Shown here: positions 1-8,230 of the stretch, piece after piece
Position numbering within the stretch: position 1 is the first letter of the stretch
Layout of the letters: each line of letters starts with the position of its first letter
Assembly (NCBI GenBank): GCA_017436955.1
Contig: JAFSCD010000009.1
Location: forward strand, 1 to 59,626
Direction of reading: 5' to 3'
Origin: Oscillospiraceae bacterium
Lineage (GTDB): Bacteria > Bacillota > Clostridia > Oscillospirales > Oscillospiraceae
Length of the DNA stretch: 59,626 nt
Made by a program: the position numbers and the translations under genes
Notes under the pieces: model-generated
The model's database searches: none
Told to the model about the DNA's origin: nothing
The model's input: the letters and a program-made list of their open reading frames with translations, nothing else

Positions 1-1
1 C

Positions 2-241
2 ATCTTCGGCGCCGGCACAGTTCTGCTGAAGCCCGCTCCCGAAGGCACCGGCGTTATCGCCGGCGGCGCTGTCCGTGCAGTTATGGAAGCTGTTGGCATC
101 CGTAACATCTGCGCAAAGTGCCTGCGCTCCAATAACCCCCAGAACGTGGTCAAGGCTACCATGGAAGGCCTGAAGACCCTGCGTTCTCCTGAGCAGATTG
201 CTGCGATCCGGGGCAAGAGCGTTGAAGAAATCGTTGGTTAA
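2..241 (+). CDS. rpsE: 30S ribosomal protein S5, C-terminal part (partial)
   Basis: Only the last 79 codons are in the window; the start lies to the left. The visible protein reads [20 protein letters not shown] and then a segment with [13 protein letters not shown], which is the typical C-terminal domain of S5. S5 is a small-subunit protein that lines the mRNA entry channel and helps decoding accuracy. The gene ends with TAA and is followed after 14 bp by rpmD, with an AGGAGGG ribosome binding site between them. This is the standard spc operon order. Confidence 0.95.
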   Translation: MFGAGTVLLKPAPEGTGVIAGGAVRAVMEAVGIRNICAKCLRSNNPQNVVKATMEGLKTLRSPEQIAAIRGKSVEEIVG

Positions 242-255
242 GGAGGGCAATTAAC

Positions 256-438
256 ATGGCAAACCTGAAAATTAAGCTTGTTAAGAGCCTGAACGGCCGT
301 CTGGAAAAGCACATCGCAACTGCGAAGAGCCTGGGTCTGCGTAAGATCGGCCAGGTTACCATCCAGCCCGACAACACTCAGACTCGCGGTAAGATCGCCA
401 AGATCGGCTATCTGCTGCAGGTCACCGAAGTAGAATAA
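256..438 (+). CDS. rpmD: 50S ribosomal protein L30
   Basis: A 60-residue protein of normal length for bacterial L30. It has the [11 protein letters not shown] start, a central segment with SLGLRKIGQ, and the [10 protein letters not shown] end seen in the family. L30 is a large-subunit protein found in most but not all bacteria. It sits between rpsE and rplO, preceded by AAGGAGGGCAA, as expected for the spc operon. No unusual features. Confidence 0.96.
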   Translation: MANLKIKLVKSLNGRLEKHIATAKSLGLRKIGQVTIQPDNTQTRGKIAKIGYLLQVTEVE

Positions 439-452
439 GGAGGAGACAGAAT

Positions 453-893
453 ATGAATCTGCATGAACTCTCTCCTGTCGCTGGTTCTACCCAGGTAGGT
501 AAGCGTAAGGGTCGCGGTCACGGTTCCGGCAACGGCAAGACCGGCGGTCGCGGTCACAAGGGCCAGAAGGCTCGCTCCGGCGGCAAGGTCCGCGCCGGCT
601 TCGAAGGCGGCCAGATGCCTCTGGTTCGCCGCGTTCCCAAGCGTGGTTTCATTAACATTTTCGCAAAGCCCCTGACCGCTATCAACGTCGCTGTGCTGAA
701 CCGTTTTGAGGACGGTGCAGTTGTCGACGCTGCTGCGCTGATCGAAATGGGCATCCTCTCTGATTGCCCCAACGGTCTGAAGGTGCTGTCTAATGGTACT
801 CTTACCAAGAAGCTGACCGTAAAGGCTGCGGCTTTCTCTGAGTCTGCAAAGGAAAAGATCGAGCAGGCAGGCGGAAAGGCCGAGGTGGTTTAA
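453..893 (+). CDS. rplO: 50S ribosomal protein L15
   Basis: A 146-residue protein with the glycine- and lysine-rich N-terminal tail of L15 ([20 protein letters not shown]), the [18 protein letters not shown] segment near residue 50, and a globular C-terminal domain. L15 is a late-assembly large-subunit protein. AGGAGG lies 9 bp before the ATG. Its stop codon TAA directly abuts the GTG start of secY, so the two are probably translationally coupled. Confidence 0.97.
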   Translation: MNLHELSPVAGSTQVGKRKGRGHGSGNGKTGGRGHKGQKARSGGKVRAGFEGGQMPLVRRVPKRGFINIFAKPLTAINVAVLNRFEDGAVVDAAALIEMGILSDCPNGLKVLSNGTLTKKLTVKAAAFSESAKEKIEQAGGKAEVV

Positions 894-2168
894 GTGTTTA
901 CTACACTGCGTAATGCTTGGGCTATCCCCGAACTGCGTAAGAAGCTGATCTTTACGATCCTCATCATGTTGCTGTACCGGATCGGCAACGTCATTCCGGT
1001 ACCCTACATTGATGTAGCGACTCTGGGCGCTTACTTTGAAAGCGTCCTGTCCAACACGATCCTGGGCCTGTACAACGCCATGTCCGGTTCCGCATTTTCT
1101 TCGGCAACCATCCTGGCGCTGTCCATTCAGCCCTACATCAACGCCAGCATCATCATCCAGCTGCTGACCATTGCTATCCCCGCTCTGGAGCGGCTGAGCA
1201 AGGACGGCGGCGAGGAAGGCAAGAAGAAGCTCAACACCATTACCCGCTTCACCACTGTTGGTCTGGGTCTGCTGATGGGCTGGGCCTACTATATGATGCT
1301 GAAGAATGCCGGCGGTATCATCATTGATGATTCCTTCCTGGCAGCCATCGTGATCATTCTGTCCTTCACGGCCGGCTCCACCGCAGTTATGTGGCTGGGC
1401 GAGCAGATCACCGAGCATGGTATTGGAAACGGTATCTCCATGATCCTGTTTGCCAACATCGTCTCCCGTCTGCCCTCCATGGGCGGCAGTGTGATCGATA
1501 TGATCAATCCCACCCAGTGGTGGCAGGCTATCCTTGTCGTTGTCGGCATGGCAGCACTGATCATCCTGATCGTATTTGTCAATGATGCCGAGCGCCGTAT
1601 CCCCGTCCAGTACGCCAAGCGCGTGGTTGGCCGTAAGGTCTACGGTGGTCAGAGCACCAATCTGCCCATCAAGGTCAGTATGACCGGCGTTATGCCCATC
1701 ATCTTTGCACAGTCCATCGCTTCTCTGCCCGCAACTATTTGCGCATTCGGCGGCTGGACCAACAACTGGGCATACAAGAATATGTTTGATTCCTCCAGCT
1801 GGATCTACGCTGGTGCCTACTTCCTGCTGATCTTCTTCTTCAGCTGGTTCTATGCCACCATCCAGTACGATCCCGTGGAGATCGCAAACAATATGAAGAA
1901 GAACGGCGGCTTTGTTCCCGGCTTCCGTCCCGGCAAGCCCACCGCTGACTTCATCAAGAAGGTCATCAATAAGATCGTCGTCTTTGGCGCGATCTACCTG
2001 GGCATCGTTGCACTGCTTCCCATTGTTGCAGGCAACCTGCTTCCCGCAGTGAAGAATCTTGCTATCGGTGGTACCTCCGTCATCATCGTTGTCAGTGTTG
2101 CACTGGAAACGGTTCAGGCGCTGGAAGCACAGATGCTGATGCGTCACTACAAGGGCTTCCTGGACTGA
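894..2168 (+). CDS. secY: Protein translocase subunit SecY
   Basis: A 424-residue integral membrane protein, normal for SecY, with ten hydrophobic segments. Recognisable features are the RIGNVIPVPYID plug/TM1 region, the GIGNGISMILFANI segment, the RRIPVQYAKR loop, and the PVEIANNMKKNGGFVPGFRPG cytoplasmic loop. SecY forms the protein-conducting channel with SecE and SecG. The start is GTG, immediately after the rplO stop (TAAGTG), with no separate spacer. This suggests reinitiation by ribosomes leaving rplO. Confidence 0.97.
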   Translation: MFTTLRNAWAIPELRKKLIFTILIMLLYRIGNVIPVPYIDVATLGAYFESVLSNTILGLYNAMSGSAFSSATILALSIQPYINASIIIQLLTIAIPALERLSKDGGEEGKKKLNTITRFTTVGLGLLMGWAYYMMLKNAGGIIIDDSFLAAIVIILSFTAGSTAVMWLGEQITEHGIGNGISMILFANIVSRLPSMGGSVIDMINPTQWWQAILVVVGMAALIILIVFVNDAERRIPVQYAKRVVGRKVYGGQSTNLPIKVSMTGVMPIIFAQSIASLPATICAFGGWTNNWAYKNMFDSSSWIYAGAYFLLIFFFSWFYATIQYDPVEIANNMKKNGGFVPGFRPGKPTADFIKKVINKIVVFGAIYLGIVALLPIVAGNLLPAVKNLAIGGTSVIIVVSVALETVQALEAQMLMRHYKGFLD

Positions 2169-2186
2169 TCTGGGAGGTTTGGCAGG

Positions 2187-2825
2187 ATGAATATGATCCT
2201 ACTGGGCGCGCCCGGCGCTGGAAAGGGGACACAAGCAGAGCTGCTTACTGCTAAGCTCTCCATCCCCGCCATTTCTACCGGGAATATGCTCCGCGAAGCC
2301 ATGAGAAATGGCTCCGAGCTGGGGCAGAAAGTCAAGAAGATCATGGAAGAAGGTTCCCTGGTACCCGACGATGTCATCCTTGACATCGTTGCGGACCGGG
2401 TGGCCCAGCCCGATTGCGAAAAGGGCTTCATTCTGGATGGCGTGCCCCGCACGCTGGCTCAGGCGGAAGCGCTGGAAGCAAGAGGCATCAAGATCGACCA
2501 TGTTGTTTCTATCGAGATTGACGATGCGGTGATCGCAAGCCGAATGACCGGCAGACGCGTCTGCGGCAAATGCGGTGCCAGCTATCACATCGTCGCCAAT
2601 CCCCCTAAAACCGAAGGCATTTGCGACGCCTGCCAGGGCGAACTGGTGATCCGCAAGGACGACGCACCGGAAACGGTGCAGCACCGTCTGGACGTTTACC
2701 ACGAGCTTACGGAGGTGCTCAAGGACTTTTATGCCGCACGCGGCAAGCTCCGGCTTGTTGAAGGCAACCAGTCCATCGAAAATGCGTTTCAGGAAATCCT
2801 GAAGGCAATAGGGGAGAATGTATGA
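2187..2825 (+). CDS. adk: Adenylate kinase (zinc-lid type)
   Basis: A 212-residue long-form adenylate kinase, which converts ATP + AMP to 2 ADP. The P-loop GAPGAGKGTQ is at residues 7-16, the AMP-binding TGNMLRE segment follows, and FILDGVPRT is near residue 82. The lid carries four cysteines at about 126, 129, 146 and 149, the zinc-binding type common in Gram-positive bacteria. GGGAGG precedes the ATG. The stop overlaps the map start (ATGA), so adk and map are coupled. Confidence 0.97.
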   Translation: MNMILLGAPGAGKGTQAELLTAKLSIPAISTGNMLREAMRNGSELGQKVKKIMEEGSLVPDDVILDIVADRVAQPDCEKGFILDGVPRTLAQAEALEARGIKIDHVVSIEIDDAVIASRMTGRRVCGKCGASYHIVANPPKTEGICDACQGELVIRKDDAPETVQHRLDVYHELTEVLKDFYAARGKLRLVEGNQSIENAFQEILKAIGENV

Positions 2826-3577
2826 TCGCAGTCAAGAATGCAAGAGAGCTTAGCTTGATGCGTCAGGCCTGTAAGATTACCGCGGCAGCCCGTGCTTTGG
2901 CAGGGGAAATGGTAAGACCTGGCGTAACAACGAAGCAAATTGACAAAGCCGTTTATGATTTTATCGTAAGTCAGGGCGCGAAACCGTCGTTCCTGAATTA
3001 CCACGGCTTTCCTGCAAGCGCCTGCATTTCTGTCAACAATACGGTGATTCACGGAATTCCGGGCGGTTACGTCCTGAAAGAAGGCGACATCGTATCCGTT
3101 GACGTAGGCGCGCTCTATGGAGGTTTTCATGGCGACTGCGCGGCAACCTTCCCTTGCGGTGCTGTCAGTACCCAAGCCCAAAGGCTGATTGATGTAACGA
3201 AGCAAAGCTTCTATGAGGGTATTCGCTTCGCGACCAAAGGACACAGAGTGTCCGATATCTCCCACGCCATCCAGACGTATGTGGAGTCTAACGGTTTTTC
3301 AGTTGTACGCACCTTCGTAGGTCACGGCGTAGGCGCACAGCTGCATGAGGAGCCGGAGGTGCCGAATTTCGGTGCAGCCGGTCGGGGACCCAGGCTGATC
3401 CCCGGCATGACCCTGGCCATCGAGCCTATGGTGAACGAGGGCGTTTATGACGTACGCGTTCTCAAGGACGGATGGACAACGGTCACTGCCGACGGAAAGC
3501 TCTCGGCCCACTATGAAAATACTGTACTCATCACCGACGGCGAGCCGGAAATACTCACCGTCGCCGAAGGACTTTAA
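2822..3577 (+). CDS. map: Type I methionine aminopeptidase
   Basis: A 251-residue type I methionine aminopeptidase, which removes the initiator methionine from nascent proteins. The pita-bread metal ligands are visible as the Asp of VSVDVGALYGGFHGD, the second Asp of the same stretch, the His of GHGVG, the Glu of IEPMVNEG, and the Glu of HYENTVLI. No SH3-like or zinc-finger N-terminal extension is present. It overlaps adk by 4 bp and is followed within 2 bp by a KOW-domain gene. Confidence 0.97.
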   Translation: MIAVKNARELSLMRQACKITAAARALAGEMVRPGVTTKQIDKAVYDFIVSQGAKPSFLNYHGFPASACISVNNTVIHGIPGGYVLKEGDIVSVDVGALYGGFHGDCAATFPCGAVSTQAQRLIDVTKQSFYEGIRFATKGHRVSDISHAIQTYVESNGFSVVRTFVGHGVGAQLHEEPEVPNFGAAGRGPRLIPGMTLAIEPMVNEGVYDVRVLKDGWTTVTADGKLSAHYENTVLITDGEPEILTVAEGL

Positions 3578-3579
3578 CT

Positions 3580-3873
3580 ATGGACCCAGAACGAATATCG
3601 GATTTCAACATTTCGGATGTGGTAAGATCCACAGCCGGCAGGGATCAGGGAGAACTGTTCTATGTGATCGAAACTGACCCGGTTTTCCTGTATCTGGCAA
3701 ATGGAAAGGACCGAACACTGGAAAAGCCAAAGCGCAAAAAGCGCCGGCACATACAAAAGGTCCTTCGCTCTGAGACGAGAGTCGCCGAAAGGCTTCGGCT
3801 TGGCGACAAAGTGCTCAACAGCGAATTACGAAGAGACCTGGATGAAATAAGCCAGGATATGCAAAGTCAATAA
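3580..3873 (+). CDS. KOW-domain RNA-binding protein (L14e-like)
   Basis: A 97-residue basic protein, MDPERISDFNISDVVRSTAG at the start, with a KOW-like N-terminal half (GELFYVIETD, then FLYLANGKDRT) and a lysine-rich middle (KPKRKKRRH). Similar small proteins annotated as L14e/L6e/L27e-like or KOW-domain proteins are found at this exact site, between map and infA, in many Clostridia. Its role is not established; ribosome or rRNA binding is likely from the domain and context. The start is 2 bp after the map stop without a strong ribosome binding site, so translation is probably coupled to map. Confidence 0.88.
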   Translation: MDPERISDFNISDVVRSTAGRDQGELFYVIETDPVFLYLANGKDRTLEKPKRKKRRHIQKVLRSETRVAERLRLGDKVLNSELRRDLDEISQDMQSQ

Positions 3874-3890
3874 CCTAGGAGGTTTCTAAC

Positions 3891-4109
3891 TTGGCAAAAG
3901 ACGACGTAATCGAGATTGAGGGCATCGTAGTAGATGCACTGCCGAATGCAATGTTCACCGTCGATATCGGCAACGGACACACCATTCTGGCACACATTTC
4001 CGGCAAACTCCGGATGAATTTCATCAAGATTTTGCCCGGTGATAAGGTAACTGTTCAAATGTCTCCCTACGATCTGACTCAGGGTCGGATCACCTGGAGA
4101 AGCAAGTAA
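3891..4109 (+). CDS. infA: Translation initiation factor IF-1
   Basis: A 72-residue OB-fold protein, the normal length of IF-1, with [20 protein letters not shown] at the start and IKILPGDKV in the C-terminal half. IF-1 occupies the A site of the 30S subunit during initiation. The start is TTG, chosen because AGGAGG lies 7 bp upstream and the reading matches the canonical MAKDD N-terminus. It is followed by rpmJ, the usual order. Confidence 0.96.
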   Translation: MAKDDVIEIEGIVVDALPNAMFTVDIGNGHTILAHISGKLRMNFIKILPGDKVTVQMSPYDLTQGRITWRSK

Positions 4110-4146
4110 AACTAGAGACAATGTTCTCATATGGAGGTTAAACAGT

Positions 4147-4260
4147 ATGAAGGTAAGACCGTCCGTTAAGCCCATGTGCGAGAAGTGCAAGATCATTAAG
4201 CGCAAGGGCCGCGTAATGGTAATTTGCGAAAACCCCAAACACAAGCAGAGACAAGGCTAA
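4147..4260 (+). CDS. rpmJ: 50S ribosomal protein L36 (zinc-binding form)
   Basis: A 37-residue protein beginning [15 protein letters not shown] and ending NPKHKQRQG. It has the Cys11, Cys14, Cys27 and His32 zinc ligands of the C+ form of L36. It lies between infA and rpsM, as in nearly all bacteria. ATGGAGG precedes the ATG at a normal distance. It is short enough to be missed by ORF length cut-offs. Confidence 0.96.
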   Translation: MKVRPSVKPMCEKCKIIKRKGRVMVICENPKHKQRQG

Positions 4261-4279
4261 TAGGAGGTGCTGAAAGAAT

Positions 4280-4648
4280 ATGGCACGTATTTCTGGTATT
4301 GACCTGCCCCGCGAAAAGCGAATTGAGGTCGCGTTGACTTATATCTACGGCATCGGCCCCGCCCGTGCCGCAAAGGTTTTGGAAACCACCGGTATCAACC
4401 CCGACACCCGCGTTAAGGACCTGACTGAGGAACAGGAGTCCCAGCTGCGCGACGCCATCGAGCATAACTATATCATCGAAGGCGACCTGCGCCGTGAGAC
4501 CGCGCTGAACATCAAGCGTCTGTCCGAAATCGGCTGCTATCGTGGTCTGCGTCACCGCCGTGGTCTGCCCGTTCACGGTCAGAGAACCAAGACCAATGCA
4601 AGAACCCGCAAGGGTCCCAAGAAGACCATTGCCAACAAGAAGAAGTAA
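4280..4648 (+). CDS. rpsM: 30S ribosomal protein S13
   Basis: A 122-residue protein with the S13 helix-hairpin start [19 protein letters not shown], the YIYGIG motif, [18 protein letters not shown], and a basic tail ending in [10 protein letters not shown]13 sits in the head of the 30S subunit and contacts the P-site tRNA and the large subunit. AGGAGG precedes the ATG. First of the alpha-operon genes rpsM-rpsK-rpsD-rpoA-rplQ. Confidence 0.97.
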   Translation: MARISGIDLPREKRIEVALTYIYGIGPARAAKVLETTGINPDTRVKDLTEEQESQLRDAIEHNYIIEGDLRRETALNIKRLSEIGCYRGLRHRRGLPVHGQRTKTNARTRKGPKKTIANKKK

Positions 4649-4663
4649 AAGGAGGGATATGTA

Positions 4664-5065
4664 ATGGCTGCAAAAGCTGCTAAGAAAGTAATCAAGCGCC
4701 GTCGCGAGCGCAAGAATATTGAAAAGGGCGCGGCACATATCCGCTCCTCTTTCAACAACACCATGGTCACCATCACCGACCTGAACGGTAACGCCCTGAG
4801 CTGGGCTTCCTCCGGCGGTCTGGGTTTCCGTGGCTCCCGTAAGTCCACTCCCTTCGCCGCCCAGACTGCGGCTGAGACTGCTGCCAAGGCTGCCATCGAC
4901 AGCTGCGGTCTGAAGACAGTTGAAGTCTACGTCAAGGGCCCCGGCCAGGGACGTGAGGCTGCCATCCGTGCCCTGCAGACTGCAGGTCTGGAAGTCGTAA
5001 TGATCAAGGACGTCACCCCCATTCCTCACAATGGCTGCCGTCCCCCCAAGAGACGTCGTGTCTGA
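4664..5065 (+). CDS. rpsK: 30S ribosomal protein S11
   Basis: A 133-residue protein with the conserved S11 core: [20 protein letters not shown], the [16 protein letters not shown] segment, [17 protein letters not shown], and the [16 protein letters not shown] end. S11 is in the 30S platform near the mRNA exit channel. It is preceded by AAGGAGGG 15 bp downstream of rpsM. No unusual features. Confidence 0.97.
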   Translation: MAAKAAKKVIKRRRERKNIEKGAAHIRSSFNNTMVTITDLNGNALSWASSGGLGFRGSRKSTPFAAQTAAETAAKAAIDSCGLKTVEVYVKGPGQGREAAIRALQTAGLEVVMIKDVTPIPHNGCRPPKRRRV

Positions 5066-5090
5066 TTAAGGATAGGAGGAATTTTGCGAT

Positions 5091-5687
5091 ATGGCTAAGA
5101 ATATGCAGCCCGTATTGAAGCGTTGCAGAACGCTGGGCGTTTCTCCTGCCGCGATGGGTTATTCTAAGACTTCCAACAAGAATCCCGGCGGCCAGAGAAG
5201 AGCTAAGAAGTCTGAGTATGCAACTCAGCTGACTGAGAAGCAGAAGGTTAAGTTTGTTTACGGCATTCAGGAGAAGCAGTTCCGTAACTACTATGAAAAG
5301 GCAGCCCGTGCAGAGGGCAACACCGGTGAGGTGCTGCTGTCTCTGGTTGAGCGCCGTCTGGACAACGTAGTTTACCGTCTGGGCTTTGCCAACTCCCGCC
5401 GTCAGGCTCGCCAGCTGGTTAACCATGCTCATTTTACTGTTAACGGCAACCGCGTCAACATCCCCAGCTACCTGGTTAAGGTCGGCGATGTTGTTGCAGT
5501 CTGCGAGAAGAGCGCTTCCAATGCTTTCTTCAAGAAGCTGAAGGAAGATGACGCTTTTGTTGCTGCTCCCAAGTGGCTGGACCGTGACAAGAACACCCTT
5601 ACTGGTAAGGTCGTTGCTATGCCCACCAAGGCGGACATCGACTTCGACATCGCAGAGCACCTGATCGTCGAGTTGTACTCCAAGTAA
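5091..5687 (+). CDS. rpsD: 30S ribosomal protein S4
   Basis: A 198-residue S4, the primary 16S rRNA-binding assembly protein and, in many bacteria, a regulator of the alpha operon. The S4 RNA-binding domain is around residues 90-155 (ERRLDNVVYRLGFANSRRQA, then NHAHFTVNGNRVNIPSY). The N-terminus has only one Cys, so it is not the four-cysteine zinc form. A 74-bp spacer with a hairpin separates it from rpoA. Confidence 0.96.
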   Translation: MAKNMQPVLKRCRTLGVSPAAMGYSKTSNKNPGGQRRAKKSEYATQLTEKQKVKFVYGIQEKQFRNYYEKAARAEGNTGEVLLSLVERRLDNVVYRLGFANSRRQARQLVNHAHFTVNGNRVNIPSYLVKVGDVVAVCEKSASNAFFKKLKEDDAFVAAPKWLDRDKNTLTGKVVAMPTKADIDFDIAEHLIVELYSK

Positions 5688-5716
5688 TCGACCCGATTCG
5701 TCCGTATTGTCAATTG

Positions 5717-5737
5717 TGGGGTGCATTCTACACCCCA
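5717..5737 (+). promoter_or_regulatory. Hairpin in the rpsD-rpoA spacer
   Basis: TGGGGTG and CACCCCA form a perfect 7-bp stem with a 7-nt loop in the only longish spacer inside the alpha operon, about 20 bp before the rpoA ribosome binding site AAGGAGGG. It has no U-tract, so it is not a typical terminator. It could tune rpoA expression or mark an RNA processing site; this is inference. Confidence 0.35.
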
Positions 5738-5761
5738 TACTCTTGAAAAGGAGGGTTTATC

Positions 5762-6718
5762 ATGGTTGAAATTGAAAAGCCTCGTATCACCTGTTTAGAT
5801 TCTGAAGATGTCTCCTACGGCAAGTATGTCGTGGAGCCCCTGGAGCGCGGCTACGGTATGACTCTGGGTAACTCCCTGCGTCGTATCCTGCTGTCCAGCC
5901 TGCCCGGTTATGCGGCAACCTCTATCAAGATTGCCGGCGTTCAGCATGAGTTCTCCACCATCCCCGGTGTCAAGGAGGATGTTACCGAGATCGTCCTGAA
6001 TGTTAAGCGCATGATCGTCAAGCTGCACTGCGCCGGCGTCAAGACAGTTTACATTGACGCTGTGGGTCCCTGCGAAGTGACTGCCGCCGACATCAAGGCT
6101 GACGGTGAAGTCGAGATTCTGAACCCCGAGCTGCACATCTGCACTCTGGGTGAAAATGCCACATTTAATATGGAGATCACCCTGTCCGGCGGTCGCGGAT
6201 ATGTTTCTTCCGACCGTAACAAGACAGCACAGACCGTTATCGGTGTGATTCCCATTGACTCCATCTATTCTCCTGTTAAAAAGGTGAATTACACTGTGGA
6301 GCCCACCCGAGTCGGCGATAAGACCGATTTCGACAAACTGACCCTTGAGGTCTGGACTGATTCCACCATCTGTGCCAAGGATGCAGTTTCCCTGGGTGCA
6401 AAGATCCTGTCCGATCATCTGACCGTGTTTACCAATCTGTCTGACGCTGTCAGCAGTGGTTCCACCATCGTTGAGAAGACCGCCGATCTCCCGGACGCAA
6501 AGCTGTCCATGACCATTGATGAGCTGGATCTGTCTGTCCGGAGCTTCAACTGCCTGAAGCGCGCCAACATCAACACGGTTGCTGACCTGATCAGCAGAAC
6601 CTGTGAGGATATGATGAAGGTTCGCAATATGGGCAAGAAGTCCCTGGATGAGGTACAGAAGAAGCTGGAGATGCTGGGTCTGTCCCTGGCCAGCTCCGAT
6701 TCTGGCAGCAACAACTAA
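5762..6718 (+). CDS. rpoA: DNA-directed RNA polymerase subunit alpha
   Basis: A 318-residue alpha subunit. The N-terminal dimerisation domain shows [20 protein letters not shown], and the C-terminal domain (from about residue 245) shows [17 protein letters not shown] and [18 protein letters not shown], the DNA- and activator-binding part. Alpha nucleates RNA polymerase assembly. AAGGAGGG lies before the ATG. It stands between rpsD and rplQ as expected. Confidence 0.98.
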   Translation: MVEIEKPRITCLDSEDVSYGKYVVEPLERGYGMTLGNSLRRILLSSLPGYAATSIKIAGVQHEFSTIPGVKEDVTEIVLNVKRMIVKLHCAGVKTVYIDAVGPCEVTAADIKADGEVEILNPELHICTLGENATFNMEITLSGGRGYVSSDRNKTAQTVIGVIPIDSIYSPVKKVNYTVEPTRVGDKTDFDKLTLEVWTDSTICAKDAVSLGAKILSDHLTVFTNLSDAVSSGSTIVEKTADLPDAKLSMTIDELDLSVRSFNCLKRANINTVADLISRTCEDMMKVRNMGKKSLDEVQKKLEMLGLSLASSDSGSNN

Positions 6719-6751
6719 GTAAGTGTCAACCTTTTAGAGGAGGAAACGTTT

Positions 6752-7093
6752 ATGTTCGGAACTCGTAAGCTGGGCAAGACCAGCACGCAGAGAAAGGCCC
6801 TGCTGCGTCAGCAGGTTACCGATCTGCTGGAGAACGGCAAGATGGAGACCACCTTCTACCGTGCGAAGGAAGTACAGCCTGTTGTTGAGAAGATGATCAC
6901 CCTGGGTAAGAAGGGTGGCCTGTTCAACTACCGCAGAGCGCTGGCTTTCATTACCAAGGAGAGTGTGGCAAACAAGCTGTTTAAGGAGATCGCTCCCAAG
7001 TATGCTGACCGTAACGGCGGCTACACCCGCGTGATCCGTACCGGCGCTCGCCGTGGCGATGCTGCCGAGATGGCTATCATCGAGCTGGTTTAA
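6752..7093 (+). CDS. rplQ: 50S ribosomal protein L17
   Basis: A 113-residue L17 with the typical [21 protein letters not shown]-terminal region, [18 protein letters not shown], and the C-terminal [21 protein letters not shown]17 lies near the polypeptide exit tunnel. It is the last gene of the alpha operon here and is followed 20 bp later by a strong terminator. The ecfA/ecfT/truA genes often found downstream are absent. Confidence 0.97.
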   Translation: MFGTRKLGKTSTQRKALLRQQVTDLLENGKMETTFYRAKEVQPVVEKMITLGKKGGLFNYRRALAFITKESVANKLFKEIAPKYADRNGGYTRVIRTGARRGDAAEMAIIELV

Positions 7094-7113
7094 TCGAAAG
7101 CGAAATAAAATGG

Positions 7114-7147
7114 AAATGCCTGCCGCATTAAACGGCAGGCATTTTTT
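7114..7147 (+). terminator. Terminator of the spc/alpha operon
   Basis: A 12-bp perfect stem, AAATGCCTGCCG with CGGCAGGCATTT, a 7-nt loop, followed by a run of T. It ends the ribosomal operon and reaches the stop codon of the convergent minus-strand gene. Confidence 0.93.
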
Positions 7148-7655
7148 ATGATATTTGATTTCCCGAAGCATCGTAAGTGATAATTGTGTTCCCGACTCCC
7201 TCACCAGACCAAAGGGGGACGACGGAAAGCTGACCGTCGAGAGTAAAGTGGTCTCGGTGGAGTTCTTCATTGGTATGGAGATCGTAGTATACAACATCAA
7301 AGGATCTGGCGTTTTCCCGGAAGTTTGTATAAATTAAGTAGGTTTGTCCGTTTTGCTCAAGATAGCCCTTGGCACCTCCGATATTGCTGTGGCTAGCGTG
7401 GTCAAACCGGATTTTGCCAAGTGTCTTCTTGAAAAGATGATATCCTTCATGCGCACCGTTTTTACTGATGCATATTACGTGATCGCCAAAGGTTTCCTCG
7501 TAAAGGATAACGTTGTTGGGGTCTTGCTGTTTCACAAATGCCTCCCGGGCTTCCGGCGTATCGTAGCTGGGAATTTGCGAATAGACAACGAATAGTGCCA
7601 GTAGCACGACGATAATCAGGGCAACACCGATCGCCAACTTGTAGCGTATTTTCAT
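7146..7655 (-). CDS. Membrane-anchored secreted protein of unknown function
   Basis: A 169-residue protein that I do not recognise. It begins MKIRYKLAIG followed by one hydrophobic helix (about residues 7-26), then a soluble, probably extracellular domain rich in aromatic and charged residues with no cysteine pairs. The helix has no clear signal peptidase site, so it is probably an anchor. AAAGGTGG lies before the ATG. It is convergent with rplQ and divergent from the tRNA-Thr gene. A monocistronic accessory gene. Confidence 0.75.
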   Translation of the reverse strand: MKIRYKLAIGVALIIVVLLALFVVYSQIPSYDTPEAREAFVKQQDPNNVILYEETFGDHVICISKNGAHEGYHLFKKTLGKIRFDHASHSNIGGAKGYLEQNGQTYLIYTNFRENARSFDVVYYDLHTNEELHRDHFTLDGQLSVVPLWSGEGVGNTIITYDASGNQIS

Positions 7656-7747
7656 AAGACACCACCTTTCTTTGCCGTCATTTTATTTATATCACGGTGA
7701 CGGTCATAAAGCAAGGAAAAATGTTTTTTGGAATTTGAAAAAAGGGA

Positions 7748-7776
7748 TTGACAAACTCTGAACTCTGTAGTATAAT
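7748..7776 (+). promoter_or_regulatory. Sigma-A promoter of tRNA-Thr
   Basis: TTGACA and TATAAT, both perfect consensus, separated by 17 bp and ending 18 bp before the mature tRNA 5' end. A very strong housekeeping promoter. Confidence 0.93.
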
Positions 7777-7794
7777 GGCGAAGCTGTCCGAAAT

Positions 7795-7870
<76 letters not shown>

Positions 7871-7908
7871 AAAAATCAGTCATCCCATTCGGGATGGCTG
7901 ATTTTTTT
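7871..7908 (+). terminator. Terminator of tRNA-Thr
   Basis: AAAAATCAGTCATCCC pairs with GGGATGGCTGATTTTT around a short loop (one G-T pair), followed by more T. It starts directly after the CCA end of the tRNA. Confidence 0.92.
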
Positions 7909-7940
7909 GTTCGCCGTTAGCTGATTTTAATTGACGCTCC

Positions 7941-8078
7941 AGTTCAAATTTGGGGAACGAGGGGAGCGCCGCCGGGGGCGGGAGGAGCGACCCGAGTGAG
8001 TGGCAGCGGTCGGCAAGATGCAAGCCTGCTTCGTCAGGCGCCGCATCTGCCGGGCACCGCAACAGGGGAGCAGCTCCA
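7941..8078 (+). repeat. Degenerate copy of the tRNA-Thr T-arm and 3' end around a GC-rich hairpin
   Basis: Positions 7941-7955 repeat the tRNA-Thr T-arm with one mismatch (CCAGTTCAAATTTGG against CCAGTTCAAATCTGG). Positions 8069-8078 repeat its 3' end (AGCAGCTCCA). Between them is a GC-rich stretch with a strong nested hairpin at about 8012-8053 (CGGCA-A-GATGC pairing with GCATC-TGCCG, and GCCTG/CAGGC inside). A separate terminator follows. No gene is seen here. It looks like a tRNA-associated repeat or insertion scar, not a functional tRNA. Confidence 0.6.
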
Positions 8079-8079
8079 G

Positions 8080-8113
8080 AAAAAAGTCCTGTTCGAAAGA
8101 ACAGGACTTTTTT
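8080..8113 (+). terminator. Second terminator-like hairpin after the tRNA locus
   Basis: AAAAAAGTCCTGTTC and GAACAGGACTTTTTT form a perfect 15-bp stem closed by a GAAA tetraloop. It can act in both directions. It closes the degenerate tRNA-derived repeat, just as the authentic tRNA is closed by its own terminator. Confidence 0.88.
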
Positions 8114-8181
8114 CAATGAAATTCGCCTTGCGGCGAGTGAGATATTGCATGGCGATATTTCATTAAACACAACGCTCCGTA

Positions 8182-8210
8182 TTGATTTATTTCCGCTTTT
8201 ATGCTACAAT
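8182..8210 (+). promoter_or_regulatory. Promoter of the lipoprotein gene
   Basis: TTGATT - 17 bp - TACAAT, ending 20 bp before the lipoprotein start codon. Reasonable match to sigma-A consensus. Confidence 0.65.
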
Positions 8211-8230
8211 CCCCGCAAGGAGGCGGTGGT

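Noticed and set aside
408-2147. Long minus-strand open frame (579 codons) opposite rplO and secY
   Set aside because: Shadow of well-recognised ribosomal operon genes; composition is His/Gln/Asp-rich with no family resemblance.
5717-5737. A terminator between rpsD and rpoA
   Set aside because: The hairpin has no U-tract and the two genes belong to one conserved operon.
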